Below, piece after piece: positions 54,596-64,000 of a stretch of DNA of 64,000 nt. A program made the position numbers and the translations under genes. The notes below the pieces were generated by a model. It saw only the letters and a list, made by a program, of their open reading frames with translations, searched no databases and was not told where the DNA came from. The first letter of the stretch is position 1. Every line of letters begins with the position of its first letter. Origin of the DNA: Mesostigma viride (Eukaryota; Streptophyta; Mesostigmatophyceae; Mesostigmatales; Mesostigmataceae); assembly GCA_009746045.1 (NCBI GenBank), contig RPFO01000240.1, positions 629,501 through 693,500 on the forward strand, written 5' to 3'.

Positions 54596-54704
54596 GGGGT
54601 CATATTGGGGCCCAGGGGAGGGGGGGGTGTAGCTGTGTCTGCCCCTGGGAGCGACCCGTGGGGTACTACCACCTCAGATGCTACGACAGGCGCATTATCC
54701 TTCA

Positions 54705-55811
54705 CTACCCACCCCAGTGCCCTGTTGGCTGCCAGCTCACTCTCCATGCATCCCCTTGCTTATAGCCTGCCACCGATGCCCATGGTACCCTATACACCCG
54801 ATCATTCCACTCTATGTCTATGACCCGCAGCGGCCAGTCTAACTTTGTGATGGCCCCAGGACCCTGCATGGTGCCCCGTTTGCCGCTGGGCGAGCTCTTC
54901 TTGTGGAACATGACCAACTGCCCGACCTCAAAAGCGCTAGACAAATCAGGCAGCGTGGCATCCTTGAGCCGCAGCTTGGCGGCGGTATCCTGTAGATGCT
55001 GTTGGTATGCCTCTACTACCTCGGGTGAGTAGGTGCCCGCTGACAGCCCCCGAGGCGTGACCAGCCCAAAGCCCTTGACATCGAGCACGTGCCTATGGTT
55101 GCACACATGCATGAGCTCTTTGCACCACGCCGTCTTGACCGCGTAGGACTTGCCATGTGGGTTATCCTGTCGCTTGGCTGCCACAGTCTTGACATAGCTT
55201 ACAGTGCGATCTATCATGCCCATATTGCCGTGATCCTCACGCCCCACGATGACCACGGCCTCCATCCCCGGCAAACCTTGCACACAGCGGAACTGCTGGT
55301 CTAGCATGAGCTCCACTACGGGATGAAAGAAAGCCAGGCTGATCTTGATAGCCCTGTGCAGGTCAGCCTCAAACATGTGGGGCAGCGGCTCAATGTAGGT
55401 GACCTTGCTGAACCTATCCTTGACTATGAAATAGGTGTCCCCCCCTTCCATGTGCATGACATCCCCCACAAGGTACCCTCGCTCCAAGGGTGGAGTCTTG
55501 GCATGCCGCCTACGCGACTTCTTCCTGATCTTGATGCAGGCAGGACACTGAGCACGCACATTCTTCAGCTCGTTGTATAAAGGTGCCCCCAACATGTGTG
55601 CCCCCTCTACCTCGGCTTGGGCCTCATGCCCGTATGCACGGTGCATCTGGTATGCTAACAGTTTCAGGGTGACAGCCTGAGGTGCAGTGGCATTGTCAGG
55701 ATTCTCAACAGGTGGGGTGACTACTGGGGTAGTGACATTGGCTAACTGGGCAGCTTCAGAGGCTGCACGAAAGGCCGCCCGTGTGAGCACCTTGCCAATG
55801 TGAAGATCCAC
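54705..55811 (-). CDS. Copia-B3 integrase
   Basis: 368 codons. Zinc region: YQMHRAYGHEAQAEVEGAH ... CPACIKIRKK. Core: GDVMHMEGGDTYFIVKDRFS, ELMLDQQFRC and NMGMIDRTVSYVK. By alignment with B1 the first and last acidic residues appear as Glu and Asp, so the usual D,D-E order may be altered; this needs a proper alignment. C-terminal basic module: FEVGQLVMFHKKSSPSGKRG and MQGPGAITKLDW, ending in RVPWASV. It starts inside the end of the gag frame, one base out of phase. Confidence 0.78.
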   Translation of the reverse strand: MDLHIGKVLTRAAFRAASEAAQLANVTTPVVTPPVENPDNATAPQAVTLKLLAYQMHRAYGHEAQAEVEGAHMLGAPLYNELKNVRAQCPACIKIRKKSRRRHAKTPPLERGYLVGDVMHMEGGDTYFIVKDRFSKVTYIEPLPHMFEADLHRAIKISLAFFHPVVELMLDQQFRCVQGLPGMEAVVIVGREDHGNMGMIDRTVSYVKTVAAKRQDNPHGKSYAVKTAWCKELMHVCNHRHVLDVKGFGLVTPRGLSAGTYSPEVVEAYQQHLQDTAAKLRLKDATLPDLSSAFEVGQLVMFHKKSSPSGKRGTMQGPGAITKLDWPLRVIDIEWNDRVYRVPWASVAGYKQGDAWRVSWQPTGHWGG

Positions 55812-57345
55812 ACTAGGGTGGTGTGTACCGAGAACATCTGCCCGCCCAGCATTCTCTGCACTGTCACAACATTCCTCATAGGCCCAACCGCCCCAGTATC
55901 TAGCTGGGGTGCTGCAGTAGTGCTTGGTCGCTCGGCGTTGTACACACCCGACCTAGAAGACACCACATTGCTTAGGTCACGCATTGTAGACCCGTGCTCA
56001 GGAAGCACGTGATCCTGGCGCGACAGAGCCAGAGCAGCATCAACGGATTGCGTGAGCACATCACGGAATGAGACAGAGGATGCAGTCACGTTGCTTTTAG
56101 GAACGACGTCAGGCTCTACGACGGCCCGGTTCAGCGTGACGCATTGAGCAAAAGAAGGGGTATCGAGCGTGCTCTCACCTGACTTTCGTGCTGCCCGTCG
56201 CTCTGCCCACTCCTCGCGTGTGCCGTGGACGACGATGCGCTTGGCCTTGCACGCCTCCACGCTGTGACCACGCAGAACGTCGTGGCACTTGCGGCAAAGG
56301 TTGTCCTCGAGCTCCAGGTCCGGGCGAACTCGGCAGTCATCCCGGACATGGCGACGTCCGAAGCAGCGCTCACAGCGTTGCTTGCGGTCAGTAGACGCCC
56401 CCTGCTGCCGCTTGGCCGGGGGATTATCACCCTGCTTGGCGTCGCCACCATGCCCGCGCTTGCGCCCTCGCTGGCCCCCGTTGTTGCCGTGGCCGACGAC
56501 CTTTTCAGGATGGCCGTAAGCTCCGACCGCGTAATTGGAGCCTCTGCGCCTGAAGAAGAAGACGCGCCGGTATCCACCTTGCGCAGGGATGGCAGAGCGG
56601 CCGAGGCAGTCGGCTTGGACTGCGCACTCTTGAAGCATGAGATCAAATACAGCATGCCCTCGTCGAAACTGACGGCACTCTTCTTTTTGAGTTCCGTCGC
56701 TATGGTCAGATGCACATCCGACGAGAGGTCGCATTTCTTGAGAAATCGATTGCACAGGAAAATGGGCTTGAGAGTATCTAGCAGCTTGTGCTTGTGCACG
56801 AAGACCTGGAAATCACGTGCAGCCCCGGGCAAATTTGCCTTATTAACTGCATAGCCCTCGAAGTCATTGAAGGCTTGCTCGTCGGCCTCTTCCTTAGACC
56901 GCGACAAGTGGGCATCTAGACCGTTGTAAAAAACTTCCCAGGTTTGTTTGTTGTCGTCCGCAATGCGAACTAGATTGGCAATGTTTGGGTGCTTGGTTGT
57001 ACTGCAGAATACTGCACAGAACTTGCCAATCAGCTCCGAATCTTTGTCTGCGCGTCCATCGCGCAGACGCTTGAGAGCAGCTAGAAAATCTGCTGCGTCG
57101 TCCGCCGTATAGTCGGCAGGTAGATCAGCGGGCACCTCCGTTTGCTTGAGAGGGCCGCGATTCAGTGCGTCGTCAGCAGCAAGCATCAAATGCTTGAACT
57201 GCTTGGCCAGTTCAGGTTGCGCCACGAGGGTTTGCATCAACCTCGTGGCCTCGTCCGCACTAAAGCGTGGCAGGACGGTCCCTGCGGCCTCGCCACTTGG
57301 CGTATCTGTGTGTTCGCCCGTGCGGCTCCGTGTACCGGAAGCCAT
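55742..57345 (-). pseudogene. Copia-B3 gag with two zinc knuckles
   Basis: ATG at 57345, about 20 bp inside the 5' LTR. The capsid part is open to about 56500: TWEVFYNGLDAHLSRSK, FQVFVHKHKLLDTLKPIF. A frameshift moves to the frame 56755-55742, which carries RCERCFGRRHVRDDC and CRKCHDVLRGHSVEAC, two CCHC-type knuckles, the second with a longer loop. The last 130 residues, before integrase, contain LDTGAV near 55890 but no second protease strand, so I do not call a protease there. Confidence 0.75.
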
Positions 57346-57364
57346 CGGGAATTTTATGAATACA

Positions 57365-57710
57365 AGTTAAGGACCTGACCGGCTGAGCTATGGCGGTCGG
57401 TCACGTTGAGCTTGGGATAAGGTGAACACAGAGAACTACTGTCGGAGCTGGCCAACCACTGGTTTATGTCTTAGCCAGCAAAGCCTATCCGGTTAGCCGT
57501 AACCGTGGGACAAGCTAGCTGTCCGTACCGACCCGGATAAGGCCCCGGACTGGGGCCTAGGTGGCGCCGACCCTAGGCGCCGCCCTTAGACCGGTCGACC
57601 GCATCGGACCGCCGGATTATAGCCGGCGGCTTAGCGGACGCTAGCGGAAGGCGTGCGGACGGACATGGGGAACTTAGAGCCAGATCCTAGGGCTCTAGAG
57701 TTACTCAACT
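57365..57710 (-). repeat. Copia-B3 5' LTR
   Basis: 346 bp, nearly identical to 51555-51900. Downstream on the minus strand comes TGTATTCAT, shared with Copia-B2, then gag. Confidence 0.88.
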
Positions 57711-57715
57711 TCCTC

Positions 57716-59563
57716 CGCATCCGTACTCGCCTGGTTGACGAATTCTGAGAAGACTGTGGGTGGGCCGATCGGCTGAAGCTGAAAAATTCCCTGGGGCGGC
57801 ACCACATGACTAAGGGGCACGCGCGTATGCGAACCCTCCCCCTCCCCGGGGGTGTCCACGTCCTCGTGGGCGCTCGGCCGAGCCGGCTCATCCAGGAGGG
57901 GTGACACGTCATCCATGGTGGTGTGCCCAAGATGAAACAGGTGGCGGGCCCGGGGAGACCGTGGCTCCACGCCGTAGGCGGTCCCCGGGGCGGCCACTGG
58001 TACACAGGTGGTATGAAGCACGTCCATGTCCTCGTAGAACCAATAGTCCGACCGTCGCGAGAGGGCGTCGGGCACCACGTTGTCCGCGCCCTTGACATAT
58101 TGGATCTTGAACGGCGCAAACTGCGACAAGTACTCCATCCACCGCGCTTGGCGGGGCGTCAGATTGGGCTGCACCAGGAGGTGGGTGAGCGGCCGGTGGT
58201 CAGTGTGGATCACCAGGCGGTGGGGGTCGAGATCCCCCTGCTCACTAATGGCCACCGAAAACTGGGCCCCCAGAAGATGATGACGCCACGTGTGGCAGCT
58301 GTAGACTACTGCCAGGAGTTCCTGCTGATGCACTGGATAATTCCGCTCCGCCGGAATCATTGTGCGTGAGATGTACTCGATGGGCTGAAGGCCCTTGCCT
58401 TGATCTTGCAGGAGAACACCCCCGATGGCCACCTTGCTGGCGTCAGTAGCCACGACGAAAGGAAGGGACGGGTCCGGCAGGACGAGGACAGGCGCTGTGG
58501 TGAGGTGGCGCTTAAGTGCCTCGAAGGCCGGTTGGCATTGCTCAGCCCAAAGGAACTGGGTACCCTTCTTGAGAAGAGCGTTGATCGGGGCGGCGATGGT
58601 GGCAAACCTCGGAATGAACCGCCGGTAGTAGGATGCCAACCCCAGGAAACTGCGCACCCCTTTCACGTACGTGGGGACCGGCCATTGCTGTACGGCCTCG
58701 ATCTTCTCCGGGTCGGTCGCGATGCCGTCCGCGGACAGGGTATGGCCCAGAAAGGGCACACAGCGGCCGGCGCGCACCTTGGCCTTCCGCGCCGACAGGT
58801 GCTCGTCTTCCATGATCTGAAGCACTGCGTCAACATCCTCCAGGTGCTCCTCGAACGTCTTGGAGTACACCAGGATGTCGTCCAGGTACGCCAGCGCGCA
58901 CGTGCGCTTGTAGGTCCATGGTGGGCGCGCCCCCTTCTGCGGGTCCGTCAGTCTGATCCTTGGAGACCTGCGGCAGGTGGGCCGTGCCCATCACCGGACG
59001 GAGGATGTCCTTCATCAGCATCTGGAAAGACGCAGGCGAATTACACAGGCCCATTGCCGCCACCCGAAACTGGTAGTGGCCGAAGGGCGTGGCGAACGCG
59101 GTCTTGTGGCAGTCTTCCGGCGCGATGCGCAGCTGCCAAAACCCGTCCGCACAGTCGATGACGGTAAAGCACGTAGCCCCTTGGACACGGTTGAAGATGT
59201 CGTCGATCCTCGGTAGAGGATACCGGGACTTGACAGTGATGGCGTTCAGCTTCCGGTAGTCAGTCACCAAACGCCACTTGCCCCCTGGCTTGGGAACGAG
59301 CAGCACGCCCGCTGAGAAGGGGCTGTTGCTGGGCTCAATGAGCCCGGCGTCGAGCAGCGAAATGAGGATCTTCTTGAGCTCCACCAGCTCGACTGGGCCC
59401 ATGCGGTACATGGGAGACGCTGTCGGCCCGGAACCCTCCTGGACCTGGATACGATGTAGCACCGATCGATTGGGAGGGAACTGGGGTGTGCGATCCGCGA
59501 AGAGAGTAGCGCGCTTCTCCAAGACGGCGTTGAACCGCGCCAGCTCGTCCGGAGTGAAGCCGA
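57716..59563 (-). pseudogene. Gypsy-D reverse transcriptase and RNase H
   Basis: RT starts upstream of 59522 (GVGFTPDELARFN readable to the solo-LTR junction). It has KWRLVTDYRKLNAI, FTVIDCADGFWQLRIAPEDC and FRVAAMGLCNSPASFQ. A frameshift near 58890 lies next to the YLDD site, and the rest is open in 58870-57716: VPFLGHTLSADGIATDPEK, ATDASKVAIGGVL, QQELLAVVY, HTDHRPLTHLL, DALSRR. It ends at the Copia-B3 junction and resumes as integrase at 51549. Confidence 0.85.
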
Positions 59564-59924
59564 CACCGTGTCAAGGACATGGTCCTTGTATTTGTACCCA
59601 CCTGACCTGGCTAGATAGATAGAGGCTCTTGTACAGGAGCCACTGTTCTTTATCCCGTTGGATTTGGCCTACAAATGAGAAAGTTGTGGCCAGTTTTAGT
59701 AATCAGGGATTAGTACCTATGCCAAGTGGATCCTTATAGGCAGCTGACAAATCTGTCTATGTCAGCTGACCTATGACATGTCAGATGAGAATCTATGACA
59801 GGACAGCTGACTAATTGACATGTACACTGTGCATGTCAGATGTGGCGCTGATATGTTCACGCCAGATTTACTTCATCATCATCAGATCACACATAGAGAG
59901 ATCTTTTATTAAATAGTTAGATTA

Positions 59925-59996
59925 CTGTGCAGCAGTTACAAGTTAAGACTGTACATCAGTTACAAGATAAGGCTGTACAGCAGTTACAAGATAAGA
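59925..59996 (+). repeat. Three tandem 24-bp repeats in the solo LTR
   Basis: CTGTACAGCAGTTACAAGAT-type units at 59925, 59949 and 59973, differing by one to four bases. Tandem repeats of this size in LTRs often act as enhancer-like promoter elements; that is inference. Confidence 0.7.
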
Positions 59997-60145
59997 TTTA
60001 TTCTTGTCTAGATCTGATTGGTAGCCTGTACACTGACCTAACCTGATTGGTGGCCTGAGTATTACATGAGAATATTCCTAGGCACATTCCTAGCCAGCCA
60101 ATCAGGTCATTCCAGTTTTCTGCCTGTGTTTTTTCCTCGAGTTAA

Positions 60146-62422
60146 GGGGAGGGGACATGCCTAAAGGGCACTTTTCTGGAAACCATACCTATGCATGTGC
60201 AAAAAATCCAATGATGATTGGGGACCATAAATATGATTAAAAAAAAATTTTCCAGCCACTTGGGGGGGGTACTAGCCCCCACCATACACCGGTAACGCGC
60301 TAAAAATAGAAAAAGACGCTATTTTAGTCACATTTTCCCTAGGACAATGGGCAACCATATTGGGACCAAATTATATATTCCCGCATAGTTCCCCCACTTT
60401 TGAGAAATTCTACCTAATTGGGACCAAGAAATAAGAATGTTTACTCACGTTGATGGATTTCCCGCAAAACAGGTAATTTTTTAATCCAAAAAAAAAAAAA
60501 TCAAACCATAAACACATCATATCATGCTCCACCATATATTCCCAAATATTACAGGTGGGGGGACATGCAGCCCCAAATTTTCAGGTCATTCTGACGAGCG
60601 CAGCTCTAGTTGATGGATTTCCTAGGTAGCCACCTGTGACGAAGCTAAGGGAGGTTTTTTAGTGTATCTTACACCATAAACACCCCTTTATCCATCCAAA
60701 CCATGCAAAAACTGGCCAAACCACATGCTGCCAACCTCTGCACATACGGTACCTCCTATGTTCAAGGTTTGACGCCATTCTGAGAAGAACTGCCCAAGTT
60801 ACAACCATTCCAAGACGGCCACCCATGTAGACTCTACAAGGAAATTAGAGTAACCATTCAGCCACACTAGCACCTCCTTCTTCATCAAGGACATCTGCAA
60901 ACTGACCAAAGCACACATAATTAACTCTTGCACGCTGACGGCAACGCATGCTCAACGTGGGGGGTCATTGTGACAAGAACTACTCGTTGATGGGTTTCCT
61001 ATATGACCACATAACAAGGCGCTAAGGACCACTCAGTAAGTTAGTAACCCCACAGTGCCACTTCATATGCCATCCAACATGCACCAAAACCAGGCTGAGT
61101 ATGTTTACAATGTACGAAGGGGTGGCCACGCACCTCATATGTCTTCATCATCCCTCCAGCATGGCCAGCCTTGTAAATATGTTCATAGCCTTGACGATGG
61201 TAGCCCTAATATGCCTAAGCAGCATTTCCTATGTTTCTCCTAGGTTAGAGTGTAAGGTTGATGACAACCAAGCTAATCAACTCAACAACACCTCCTAAAC
61301 TGTCCTCCCCGGCATGGATGACAAACTGGGACTATGGAGGGCAAGGAACCAAGTAGGAACATGGTATATATAGCTTGCATGCAGTCATGCATGTCAACCA
61401 TGGTTGGCTCAGCACATTGTAGTCTTGTCACATCATCATAACAAAGGAAAGCTCAAACAACCATTGGTGCAAGCTATCTACATGCAGTCACACAAATGCA
61501 ATATCTCCAACATCATCATCACTAAAACACTTCCATCCCTGCACGATAAAATTCAAAGAAACCATTGGCGGCCCTTCAGCGCATGAGCGCTGTGATGCCG
61601 CTGCGAAGAGAGGGTGCGTCACTCTCACACAACAAGAAGCGTCCATACGCACAACATCCTTGCCGGAACACGTTTTATGAAATGCCTTATACCTTCCCGA
61701 AGAGCTATAGGCTGCTACTGAAGCGGCCCTGATCACGACATCAACGAAAACAATCTAAAGCTGCCAGGTATTCGACAACACAACGGCAAGCGACGGCGAG
61801 ATAGCTGGCGGAAACTGCCCAAAAAGAAAGCAAAAAACCTCGAACGATGAGCTCATAGAAGAAAGCACTGATAGCAGATAACATTCGCGACAAATCTGTA
61901 CCTCGCCCTCGTAAATCCCTCGCCCAGGCGCGCAACAACAGCCGTTCTTCCATGGACAGGTCAGACACGCACTGCGCAGGTCTGAACAATTACTTACCGA
62001 TTATGGCCGAAAATCTGGCAAAAAGCACCAGCTCGGTTTAGAATTCGATGCAAAGGGTATTAACGCCTGCTTCACGGTCAAAACAACCCTAAAAACCGCG
62101 ATTTTACTGCCGCTATCATGAATTCTATTTTATTCCGCGCGACCAAAAAATTCAGATTACCCCCCATGCCGATGGCATTAAAAAACAACAGCGATATTGT
62201 AAACCAGCTGATTTCCGCCACAAACTAACATCATAAACTCATCGTCTTTTAGATTCGAGTAAAATTTTTGCATTTCGCCTGCCCTAGTGTGGTAGTTTCG
62301 CCTGAACGCAGTCGCCATGGCCACTTCCGCAAGGGGTGCGCGCACCGTGCACGTGAAATTTATGACCTTCGGTTCCGGCGCGAATTTTTTGGCGCCAAAA
62401 AATTCGGGCATGTCCCGTCCCC
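60146..62422 (-). mobile_element. Kolobok-2, degenerate non-autonomous relative of Kolobok-1
   Basis: TTAA at 60142-60145 and 62423-62426. Inverted ends GGGGAGGGGACATGCC and GGGGACGGGACATGCC match at 15 of 16 bases. Its left end matches the right end of Kolobok-1 in reverse (AATCATATTTATGG, CCCAATCATCA and the CACCGG/CTATTTTT block), and its right end has the same CGAATTTTTT and GCGCCAAAAAATTC subterminal palindrome. A minus-strand frame from 62337 (MATAFRRNYHTRAGEM) sits where Kolobok-1 has its first ORF and is weakly similar at best. No DDE or PHD part is present. Confidence 0.72.
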
Positions 62423-62599
62423 TTAATAAAACAACTGAGGAGCCTTGCCAAAGGTACTCCTCACTATCATTCTGCCTCAAACTGAGTCTCTGTCTCTTTG
62501 CTCCCATCCTCCATAGCCTGTACCTGCAAGGACAGGCACATTTGGGTTTCAATCACAAGCATTGTAGAGGGCAAACCCATTAGTTCTTTCAACACACCG

Positions 62600-63341
62600 A
62601 TCTCGTTGAGCATGGCCTGAGTGCTGTCCAGGTCTATACGGTACATCGCATACTCCTTGCCCTTCCGAAGCTGGCGCGCCAGCGTCTTGCTACTCATCAG
62701 GATCTGGGACGCTGGTCGAGGCCCGTCCGCCGAGCGCTCGTGTGTAATGTTATGGACCAGTCGGCGGCCTGTGCCCTATACTCGCTGTCGGGGCACCAAA
62801 AGGAACCGTCCGGAAACCAAACTACCCGTCGGCGTACACTGATGTCCACATCCTGCTTGTCCAACCAGTCCACTCCAATGATGATGTCTGCAGCGCCCAG
62901 CGGCGCAATGGTCGCCACCAGGTCCACCGGCGTGCCTTGAAGCACGCCCTTGATGTCTGCCAGGCCCGGCGATTGGTGTCGCCGGCCATCCGAATAGGTG
63001 ACATGCACTGCCGTGTTGTGCGGTCGTTGAACCAGACCCAGCCGGCGCACCAGGGCCTCGTTGATGAAGGACGTGGAGGCGCCGGTGTCGACCAAAAACT
63101 TCACGTCCATGACCGTTTTCTCCTTCAAATACGGATCAAGGACGGTGGGAGGAACCAGTAACCCTCCACTGAAAAGAAACAAATGTCGCGAGCCTCCTTG
63201 AGATGCGCGCGCCGCCGGTTGAGTGGCCGCGTCTGAAGCCACGTTATTGACGTCTACCTCTACTCTAATTGACTCCGCGGCAGGACTACCATCTGATTTC
63301 TCTACCCTATCCTCTACCCCGGGGCCCAAGCCCGCGGGCAA
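62600..63341 (-). pseudogene. Gypsy-D protease and linker
   Basis: GGLLVPPTVLDPYLKEKTV, then FLVDTGASTSFINEALVRRLGL (DTGA active site) and AADIIIGVDWLDKQDVD. The second strand and the linker after WFPDGSFWCPDSEYR parallel Gypsy-A. A one-base shift near 62720 leads into the linker frame (MSSKTLARQLRKGKEY), which runs to the solo-LTR junction at 62599. Confidence 0.82.
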
Positions 63342-63346
63342 GGCTA

Positions 63347-64000
63347 CTACTCCCGAGGAGCGGTGGGACGGAAGGCCGCCTCGCCCGACCGCCCGCCCTC
63401 TTCCCCCCCCTCCTCCTCTTCGTCAGCCTCCTCCTCGTCGTCATACTCGTAGCCAGCCACGGCGTGCGTCTGACCGGAAGAGGAGGACTGTCGCCGCGCC
63501 TCAATCTCGTTAACCGCACGCAACACGGCTTTGGTAGAGCTGGTCGCGGGCGGTCGCGGCTGCTGGTGCTGAGTCGGGACCTGTCTGGCATGCTGCAGGC
63601 GAGCCGCACGCTCGCCCGCGTTGCGGGGTCGGTCCCGGGGACCGGAGGAGTCGGGGCGGCTGCCGAAGGCTGGACCAGAGAAGCGAACGCTGGGTTCCAT
63701 CTCCCCTGCACCGCGACCGGCGTGCTTGCCCCGGAGCTTGGGACAGTCACGCTTGAGGTGTCCCACCTCGCTGCACATGAAGCTCCGCGCCTTGCTTGCG
63801 TCGATCACGTTGACACCCTGGTCCGTGTAGCCATCATCAGGGTCGTCGAGGTAATCGTCCTCCTCCTCGCCGGCGAACTCCGTGGAGTGCATCTGATTCA
63901 CCCGCCTCGGGGGAGCTGGCCTGAAGAAGCGACGCACTGAGGGTGCACGCCCGCGAGTCACCACATCGGCCACCTGCAGAAGGTATCTCTGGATATTCAG
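63347..64000 (-). pseudogene. Gypsy-D gag, C-terminal part
   Basis: The frame is open from the window edge: the sequence before 63973 reads LNIQRYLLQVADVVTRGRAP, parallel to Gypsy-A gag THLLRVADFMYAPAP. The zinc knuckle reads SFMCSEVGHLKRDC, with Ser for the first Cys. The tail is Arg/Gln/Pro-rich, then strongly Asp/Glu-rich. The stop at 63347 is followed by the protease two bases out of phase. Confidence 0.78.

Larger units (their letters stand above)
51555..57710 (-). mobile_element. Copia-B3, full-length Copia-like element with order gag-IN-PR-RT-RH
   Basis: Flanked by TCCTC (51550-51554, 57711-57715) inside Gypsy-D pol. LTRs are 346 bp each with about three substitutions between them. 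Domain order on the minus strand is gag 57345-55742, integrase 55811-54705, retropepsin-like 54595-53837, RT and RNase H 53894-52279. This is the most complete member of the group here. Confidence 0.88.
59569..62594. mobile_element. Solo LTR inserted in Gypsy-D, carrying Kolobok-2
   Basis: 5-bp duplication CACCG at 59564-59568 and 62595-62599. The insertion starts TGTCAAGG and ends TTTCAACA (TG...CA). Without Kolobok-2 and one TTAA it is about 745 bp and has no ORF, as expected of a solo LTR. Removing it joins AMLNEI to GVGF in the Gypsy-D pol frame. The family it came from is not otherwise seen in the window. Confidence 0.72.
46547..64000 (-). mobile_element. Gypsy-D, chromodomain Ty3/Gypsy element (5' end beyond window)
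   Basis: Read on the minus strand: gag C-terminus (from 64000), protease, RT, RNase H, integrase, chromodomain, ORF3, polypurine tract, 3' LTR. It is inserted into Gypsy-C ORF3. The five bases TTCGG at 46542-46546 should recur beyond its 5' LTR, outside the window. It is split by Copia-B3 and a solo LTR. The proteins are clearly related to Gypsy-A/C but divergent throughout. Confidence 0.87.

Noticed and set aside
55870..55905. LDTGAV in Copia-B3 upstream of integrase as a canonical protease
   Set aside because: No hydrophobic flanks typical of the active-site strand and no (I/L)LG partner strand about 60 residues later. The full pattern is found downstream of integrase instead. A relic cannot be excluded.
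57631..58119. 162-codon Arg/Ser/Pro-rich minus-strand frame across the Copia-B3 LTR
   Set aside because: Off-frame shadow of the Gypsy-D RNase H region.

Overview
The window is eukaryotic and consists almost wholly of transposable elements. I see no host gene, rRNA or intact tRNA. The features are long split LTR retrotransposons, AATAAA-bearing LTRs, a chromodomain, a PHD finger and microsatellites. The mix (chromodomain Gypsy, Copia-like elements, TTAA-inserting DNA transposons, a CACTA-like element and a LINE with a restriction-like endonuclease) fits a repeat-rich genome such as that of an alga. That placement is a guess; nothing here fixes the taxon.

Layout. 1-23112: two nearly identical internal copies of a Ty3/Gypsy element (Gypsy-A) that share the LTR at 6599-7171 and end in the LTR at 22540-23112. 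Copy 1 holds a 1.7 kb piggyBac-like element at a TTAA. Copy 2 has its gag split by a 5.7 kb CACTA-like element and by a 1.3 kb element with an 8-bp target duplication. 23113-29070: Copia-B1. 29075-33575: a Kolobok-like DNA transposon at a TTAA, itself hit by a 1 kb LINE fragment. 33580-34415: unrecognised sequence. 34416-46546: Gypsy-C (a 3' remnant, an LTR, then a gag-less internal region), split by Copia-B2 (36243-42220). 46547-64000: Gypsy-D on the minus strand, inserted in Gypsy-C ORF3 and running past the window end. It is split by Copia-B3 (51555-57710) and by a solo LTR (59569-62594) that carries a second, gutted Kolobok-like element (60146-62422).

Two element groups have unusual architecture. 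(1) The three Copia-like elements are divergent from each other, yet each has a retropepsin-like domain between integrase and reverse transcriptase (order gag-IN-PR-RT-RH) instead of before integrase. Each also has HGDD instead of YVDD at the RT active site, and the two with visible LTR ends have AGTT...AACT termini instead of TG...CA. (2) The Gypsy elements carry an extra large ORF (ORF3) after the chromodomain integrase. It is recognisable in the A/C group and in the more distant D family. Gypsy-A has lost its integrase core but keeps ORF3 open. Gypsy-A also has a small ORF upstream of gag with an RNase H1 hybrid-binding (viroplasmin-like) domain.

Most pol genes are broken by stops and frameshifts, several of them at homopolymers, so consensus errors may add to real decay. 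Nesting gives relative ages: Gypsy-C is older than B2 and Gypsy-D; Gypsy-D is older than B3 and the solo LTR; the solo LTR is older than Kolobok-2.
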